Assembly: GCA_030526115.1 (NCBI GenBank)
Contig: JAUNDK010000018.1
Span: 1 to 38,268 of the forward strand
Source: Clostridia bacterium
GTDB lineage: Bacteria > Bacillota > Clostridia > Oscillospirales > Acutalibacteraceae
Length of the DNA: 38,268 nucleotides
Direction of reading: 5' to 3'
Shown: piece after piece, positions 33,805 to 38,268 of the stretch
Layout: each line of letters begins with the position of its first letter
Numbering within the stretch: the first letter of the stretch is position 1
The notes under the pieces: generated by a model
Database searches by the model: none
What the model saw: the letters and a program-made list of their open reading frames with translations, nothing else
Told to the model about the DNA's origin: nothing
Position numbers and translations under genes: made by a program

Positions 33805-33972
33805 GAAGTAAAATCCCCCAAAATATATAGCCTTATGATAATACACCCGAACGGAACATATTACAATATGAAATTTATTTTACGAATAAAGAATAATGTT
33901 GTGCACTATTCGTTAATATCCACATTTATATATGCGATTGTGTAGCAGAAATTACGAATTTGGATTTCTGTA

Positions 33973-34001
33973 TTGAAAACGATATTTTAAAGGTATATAA
34001 T
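33973..34001 (+). promoter_or_regulatory. Consensus promoter of the adhesin gene
   Basis: TTGAAA (33973-33978), a 17-bp spacer and a perfect TATAAT (33996-34001). Transcription would begin near 34008. The remaining bases 33805-33972 are AT-rich with no gene seen. Confidence 0.85.
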
Positions 34002-34007
34002 TATTAC

Positions 34008-34182
34008 GGTAAAAAGCAAGTGGGTGGATTGCGCTGTTTTTAAGGTTTGTAATTACAGTGCAAATGGAAGACCGGCCTCTTGCCTGTAAGCACCGAATAT
34101 AGGAAGAATACGAGGTGCGACCGGTTTATTTAATGCGGTAAAGGGGAACCGCGCACAACATTTCAGAAAGGAAAAGTGCGAA
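34008..34182 (+). ncRNA. Structured 5' leader of the adhesin mRNA, possible riboswitch
   Basis: This untranslated stretch of about 175 nt contains several stems. Stem A is TTGCGCTGT (34029-34037) with ACAGTGCAA (34055-34063), 9 bp with one G-U. Stem B is ACCGG (34071-34075) with CCGGT (34121-34125), enclosing stem C, GCACC (34090-34094) with GGTGC (34114-34118). Stem D is GCGGT (34135-34139) with ACCGC (34148-34152) and loop AAAGGGGA. The higher GC and the nested stems contrast with the AT-rich DNA before the promoter. It does not fit the motifs I know for c-di-GMP, cobalamin, SAM or TPP riboswitches. Its class is unassigned. Confidence 0.5.
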
Positions 34183-37100
34183 ATGAAACACCAGAGAAAA
34201 GAAAGCTCAATGAAAAAGCGCATAATCTGTGGCATTCTTTCAGTTATGATGATTGTTGCTTTATGCGTTCCTGCTCTCGCTGACACAGTTGAGGATCTCG
34301 TTGACGAGCCTGTGCTCCTTGAGAATCTCGAAGAAACAGCTGAGCCGGAAATCGAAAACGTCGGGGAGTCCGAAGCTCCTGCAGACGCAGAAGAGGTTTC
34401 TCCTGAAGAAGACCCTGCAATCGAAAACGCATTCGAAGATGCAGAGCCTGACTACGAGAATACCGAAGAGGAGACAGTTGATGATAATACCTCAGAGGAA
34501 GAAACTGTCTCAGAAGAAACTGCCGAAGAGGAAAGTGAAACTCCTTCACAGGAAGAAACTGCTGAAGAAGACACAGCTTCAGAAGTAGAAGAAGAAACAG
34601 AGGACACAGATTCCTCCGAGGAAACAGCAGACGAAACTCCTGCCGAGGAGCCTGTCGGGGAAGAGACAGAGACTTCTGAGGAAGAGGCAGAAGATGAAGA
34701 AGAGCTCGAGGCCGAGGAAGAAACTGTGGCTGAAGAGGCTAAGGATGCAGTTGACAAGAGCAATCCTTACTACACAATCAATGGAGAAGAGTATCAGTTC
34801 ACTCACATTGATGAAGTTTTCGAGAAGACAATCGAAGCAAACAAGGGTGACAATCCTTCCGCCAATCAGGGTCAGGTACCTGTAAACGTTGTTCTTTACA
34901 ACTGTAACTGGGATATTACAGGTTCAAAGTATCTTGAATCCAGCCCTGTTGTTTACACCTGTGCCACAGGTGACGGATTCTACTTCAAGGATGTAACAAT
35001 GACATTCAACGGTGGTACAAACAATGTCATCAAGCTCAGAATGAGAGATGTCGGTGGTATTTCCATCACATACAACAATGTAAACTTTACAGGTCTTAAC
35101 TGTAATCAGGGTCAGGACAATCAGTTCTCACCTATAAGCTTTACTTACAACGGCTGTAACTTTACAAGCGGTTTCGCTTATCAGGGTGACTGTGTAGGTA
35201 ATCTTACATTTAATAACTGCACAAACATCGGCCGTGTAAATGCCAACAATACATCTGCAAACGGCTATTCTCTCAGCATTACAAACTGTACATTCGCTGA
35301 TACATGCAACAGTGCTCTTTACGGCGGCAGCTGGACAGAGAACAACAGAATCGGTTACGGTGCTCTTGTTTACGGTAACGGATTCACAAATGTAACATTC
35401 AGCGGAAACACATGGGAAAACGGCGCAGAAACAATCACATGGTGGAACGAGACAGACCCTCATAACTCACCTGCAGATGTTTATGTAAATTCCTATTCTC
35501 AGGGCTGGTCCAGAAATATGGATGGTAATGCCAAGAACTGGGAGCCAACAGATAAATGTGTAACAAGCGTAAGCGGAATGCCGGAGGGTTCAGGCACAGT
35601 TCTTCTTTATGCTGCAAAGTATGATCCAAAAGCACCTTACACAGTAAAGTATCTTGAAAAGGATACCGGTGAAGAGGTTCATCCTGAAAAACCCGGTAAG
35701 GAAGTTTCTCTTGGAACAGAAATTTCAGAGAATGCTGTTGTAGTACCCGGTTATGTTCTTTCAGGTGACGAAAGTTCCAAAAAGCAGAGCATTACAATTG
35801 AAGAAGAAACAGAAGACTTCAAGAACCAGATTGTTTTCTATTATGTAAAGGCAAACAATCCTATCATCAACCCTGTTCCTGCAGAGCATGATATAGATAA
35901 GTCCAAGACAGCAACAAACCTTAACGAGAAGTTCGAGACAGAGATTACACTCTCCATCCCGGGTGTTGAGACACCGCTTGTTTCCGATATCGTATTTGTT
36001 GTAGACAAGTCAAGCGATAAAAACGAAAGCTTTAAGGCTGCTGTTGAGATGCTCAAAGATCTTAATGCAGCAGTTGCCGAAACAGAGGCAAAGATTAAAA
36101 TCGGCGGTGTTCTCTTCTCAGGCAGAGCCGATAAAGTCATCGGTCTTGAAGAATTAAGCGATGCTTCTATCGAAAATCTTAAGACTGTACTTACAAACAA
36201 AGACGGTTTATCAGGCGGTTCCAACCTCGATGCAGGTTTAAAAGCCGGTAAAGCCCTTCTTGACGCTGATACAGGTGTCGAAGATTCAAGAAAGCATCTT
36301 ATCGTAATTTCCGACGGTCTTGTATATGTATGGGATGAAAACGGTACACCTACAAGTATCTCCTACATAAATGCAGACGGTATCGACCTGTGGAGAGGTG
36401 CACTTGCAGAGATTGAGTGTGCACATTCTGAAGGATATGGTTTTGCACCTTCCTCCTGGAAAGCATATTTCGAGAGCCCTGAGATGGCTACAAAGATTAA
36501 TAACTCTGTAAATGAGCATTCATCTCTTTATGACAGATCTCAGCCTGTTCCACAGTTTGGAAACAATTACGCAGATCCGACAACAAAGGATACATACGCA
36601 TGCAGCTTTGAAGTAGCAGCATACAAGACATACAACACTTACAGCTCCATTGTAAATGCAGGTTACAACTGCTATGTAATTCCTAAGGATCCATATGGCT
36701 ACAAGTGCGGATACTCATTCATGCAGGAGCTTTCCGCTATCACAGGCGGTGTAGTTGATTTCACAGAAATCAAGAAAGATATCCTTTATGCAATCGACAA
36801 AGGCTCCACAATCTATGACTACATGGGTTACAGAAGTGAGGATGATGCATCTAAGTTCAGTAAGGCATATGACCTTGACTTCCAGATTGACAAGCCAATC
36901 ACACTTTATGTAGGCGAAAAAGCTTACGATGCAGAGTATTTAGGTGAAAACACTTACGGCTTTGCCGATGGCAAGTATGAGTTAACTTATTATCCTGCCG
37001 ATGGCAACGAAGAGCACTTTGTTCTCAAATTCAATGTTCCTGTAACACAGTTTGAGAGAGTACAGCTTAAGTACACAGAGAAGCTCATGAACCCTGTTTA

Positions 37101-38268
37101 TGAGGGCGGTTCCTACGGCTCTTATGACAGCGACGGCTCCAGGTACGGAGAAGTTGAAGAGAACCTCTACACAAATACATGTGCAATTCTCTATCCTGTA
37201 GATTCAAAGGGCGTTGCATCCGATGGCGAATACTTCCCAATGCCTGCAGTCAGCTATGAGATGCCTTCTGTTTCAGCAACAGTAACAAAGGTTTGGGATG
37301 ACGAAAATTATGAGGATCAGAGACCTGAATCCGTAACAGTTCAGCTCATCAGAAACACAGATGATCCTGAAGAAGTTGAGCTTATCGGTGAACCTGTTGA
37401 ACTTACAGCCGCTGATAACTGGACATACACATGGACCGATCTCGATGCAAAGTGCAAAGATTACACTTATGAATACAGCATCGACGAATTAGAAGACGGT
37501 GCTGTAGGCGAGAGATACGTTCCAAGTGTAGAAACAAGCTTTGATGCAGAGAATGCAAAGTTTGAAATCGTACTTACAAACAAGTATCTTCCTGAGCCAA
37601 AGGACAATGTTCTCATGACCTTCACAGCAGAGAAGGTTTGGGATGATGAGAATCATGAAGATGAAAGACCTGAGAGCATTGAAGTTCAGCTTTACGTTGA
37701 CGAAGGCCTCACAGGTGAGTTCGTAAAGAGCGGTGATCCTGTTGAGCTCAGTGATGCTAACGACTGGACATACACATGGAAGGACCTCGTAAAGGAATCT
37801 GCTGAGGAAGTCAAGTATGACTACAAGGTAGAGGAAATTCTTGTTCCTGGTTATACATCCATAATCGATGAAGCAGAAATTTCCACTCCAAATGACCGTG
37901 TATTTACAATTACAAATACATACTTTGAGTCCGGTAACACAGAGAAGGTAATCTCCGCTACCGTAACAAAGGTATGGGATGATGCAGGTTTCGAAAAGAA
38001 AAGACCTGAGTCCATTAAGATTCAGCTTCTTATGGATGGCGAAGAATACGACGATCCTGTTGAGTTAAGTGCAGATAATAACTGGACTTACACATGGGAA
38101 GAGCTCTATAAGATTACTTCTGACGGTGTTGTTCACAATTATGAAGTAACTGAAGTTGAGAGCAGATATTACTCTGTTGAGTATAAGGTCAAGGAAAACG
38201 GCGACAACCTCGAATTCACAGTAATCAATACATTCAGAGAAGAGGTTGATCCTGTTCCGGTTCCACCT
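34183..38268 (+). CDS. Giant secreted adhesin with VWA and Cna_B domains (3' end cut by window)
   Basis: The frame is open for 1362 codons to the window edge. Domains in order: a signal peptide (about 1-35, MKKRIICGILSVMMIVALCV then PALA); a disordered Glu/Thr/Ser-rich acidic region (about 36-190); a Cys/Asn/Gly-rich beta-helix-like region (about 230-450); a MucBP-like module (about 486-560, YTVKYLEKDTGEEV); and a VWA-type domain (about 600-880) with DIVFVVDKSSD (Asp608, Ser610), SGGSNLDAGL and VISDG (Asp711). Then come at least three Cna_B repeats beginning near 1027, 1147 and 1257 (VTKVWDDENYEDQRPESV and relatives). This is the layout of a sortase-anchored pilus-tip or surface adhesin; the anchor lies beyond the window. 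AAAGGAAAAG precedes ATG 34183; ATG 34210 is an alternative start. Confidence 0.9.
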   Translation, partial: MKHQRKESSMKKRIICGILSVMMIVALCVPALADTVEDLVDEPVLLENLEETAEPEIENVGESEAPADAEEVSPEEDPAIENAFEDAEPDYENTEEETVDDNTSEEETVSEETAEEESETPSQEETAEEDTASEVEEETEDTDSSEETADETPAEEPVGEETETSEEEAEDEEELEAEEETVAEEAKDAVDKSNPYYTINGEEYQFTHIDEVFEKTIEANKGDNPSANQGQVPVNVVLYNCNWDITGSKYLESSPVVYTCATGDGFYFKDVTMTFNGGTNNVIKLRMRDVGGISITYNNVNFTGLNCNQGQDNQFSPISFTYNGCNFTSGFAYQGDCVGNLTFNNCTNIGRVNANNTSANGYSLSITNCTFADTCNSALYGGSWTENNRIGYGALVYGNGFTNVTFSGNTWENGAETITWWNETDPHNSPADVYVNSYSQGWSRNMDGNAKNWEPTDKCVTSVSGMPEGSGTVLLYAAKYDPKAPYTVKYLEKDTGEEVHPEKPGKEVSLGTEISENAVVVPGYVLSGDESSKKQSITIEEETEDFKNQIVFYYVKANNPIINPVPAEHDIDKSKTATNLNEKFETEITLSIPGVETPLVSDIVFVVDKSSDKNESFKAAVEMLKDLNAAVAETEAKIKIGGVLFSGRADKVIGLEELSDASIENLKTVLTNKDGLSGGSNLDAGLKAGKALLDADTGVEDSRKHLIVISDGLVYVWDENGTPTSISYINADGIDLWRGALAEIECAHSEGYGFAPSSWKAYFESPEMATKINNSVNEHSSLYDRSQPVPQFGNNYADPTTKDTYACSFEVAAYKTYNTYSSIVNAGYNCYVIPKDPYGYKCGYSFMQELSAITGGVVDFTEIKKDILYAIDKGSTIYDYMGYRSEDDASKFSKAYDLDFQIDKPITLYVGEKAYDAEYLGENTYGFADGKYELTYYPADGNEEHFVLKFNVPVTQFERVQLKYTEKLMNPVYEGGSYGSYDSDGSRYGEVEENLYTNTCAILYPVDSKGVASDGEYFPMPAVSYEMPSVSATVTKVWDDENYEDQRPESVTVQLIRNTDDPEEVELIGEPVELTAADNWTYTWTDLDAKCKDYTYEYSIDELEDGAVGERYVPSVETSFDAENAKFEIVLTNKYLPEPKDNVLMTFTAEKVWDDENHEDERPESIEVQLYVDEGLTGEFVKSGDPVELSDANDWTYTWKDLVKESAEEVKYDYKVEEILVPGYTSIIDEAEISTPNDRVFTITNTYFESGNTEKVISATVTKVWDDAGFEKKRPESIKIQLLMDGEEYDDPVELSADNNWTYTWEELYKITSDGVVHNYEVTEVESRYYSVEYKVKENGDNLEFTVINTFREEVDPVPVPP

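Noticed and set aside
34008..34182. c-di-GMP (GEMM) or cobalamin riboswitch
   Set aside because: GEMM landmarks such as the GGGACGCAAAGCC stretch and the cobalamin GCCACTG box are absent.
34452..34763. Ser-rich antisense frame opposite the adhesin
   Set aside because: It is the complement of the acidic Glu/Thr-rich coding region; no ribosome site.
1..38268. tRNA, rRNA or transposase genes
   Set aside because: No cloverleaf, rRNA signature or transposase motif was recognised. A short tRNA could be missed by eye; a tRNAscan-type search would settle it.

Overview
The window looks like chromosomal DNA of a gut-type Firmicute of the class Clostridia (Ruminococcus/Oscillospiraceae-like; this is an inference). 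The signs are strong AGGAGG-type ribosome sites, consensus sigma-A promoters, a BirA-type biotin operator before bioY, RF3, a DUF4186 protein, and a gut-commensal style adhesin with VWA and Cna_B domains. No rRNA, tRNA, transposase, integrase or CRISPR array was found.

Layout. 1-3562 is an accessory island: a phage-satellite type D5/SF3 helicase (1007-2695, minus) whose 3' end abuts two oppositely oriented iteron clusters flanking an AT-rich core (658-1004). It is bracketed by intergenic repeats in opposite orientations. 3564-6827 holds an ATP-grasp enzyme and two alpha/beta-hydrolases. prfC follows (7697-9277), then a solitary antitoxin-like HTH regulator with an operator inside its promoter (9706-10020), an Mrp/NBP35 Fe-S carrier ATPase (10173-10994), an oligopeptide-type binding lipoprotein (11097-12785) and a MORN-repeat protein with a long acidic linker (13002-14789). 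14937-19228 has a sedoheptulokinase-like FGGY kinase, a frameshifted yccF, a TIM-barrel sugar isomerase/epimerase, a small membrane protein and a carbohydrate-esterase-like hydrolase. 19385-22895 is an SGNH hydrolase followed by an AlgI/AlgJ-like O-acetyltransferase pair, probably decorating an exopolysaccharide or wall glycan. 23081-25727 has bioY and a tight udk/DUF4186/metallophosphoesterase/small-protein operon. 25764-33804 has two MFS transporters, an HD hydrolase, a MATE exporter and a large one-chain ABC transporter. The window ends inside a giant secreted adhesin (34183 onward, at least 1362 residues) expressed from a consensus promoter through a structured leader of about 175 nt.

A composite intergenic repeat family recurs at least seven times (1-604, 2829-3562, 5617-6059, 6871-7368, 9313-9660, 16239-16564, 32310-32545). 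Every copy after 2829 lies in the same orientation whatever the neighbouring genes do. Its stem-loops keep pairing while their sequence changes between copies, so the fold appears to be maintained.

The most unusual items are the helicase plus origin-like module at the left end, the covarying repeat family, the structured adhesin leader, and the HTH gene bracketed by a partial copy of the neighbouring terminator.
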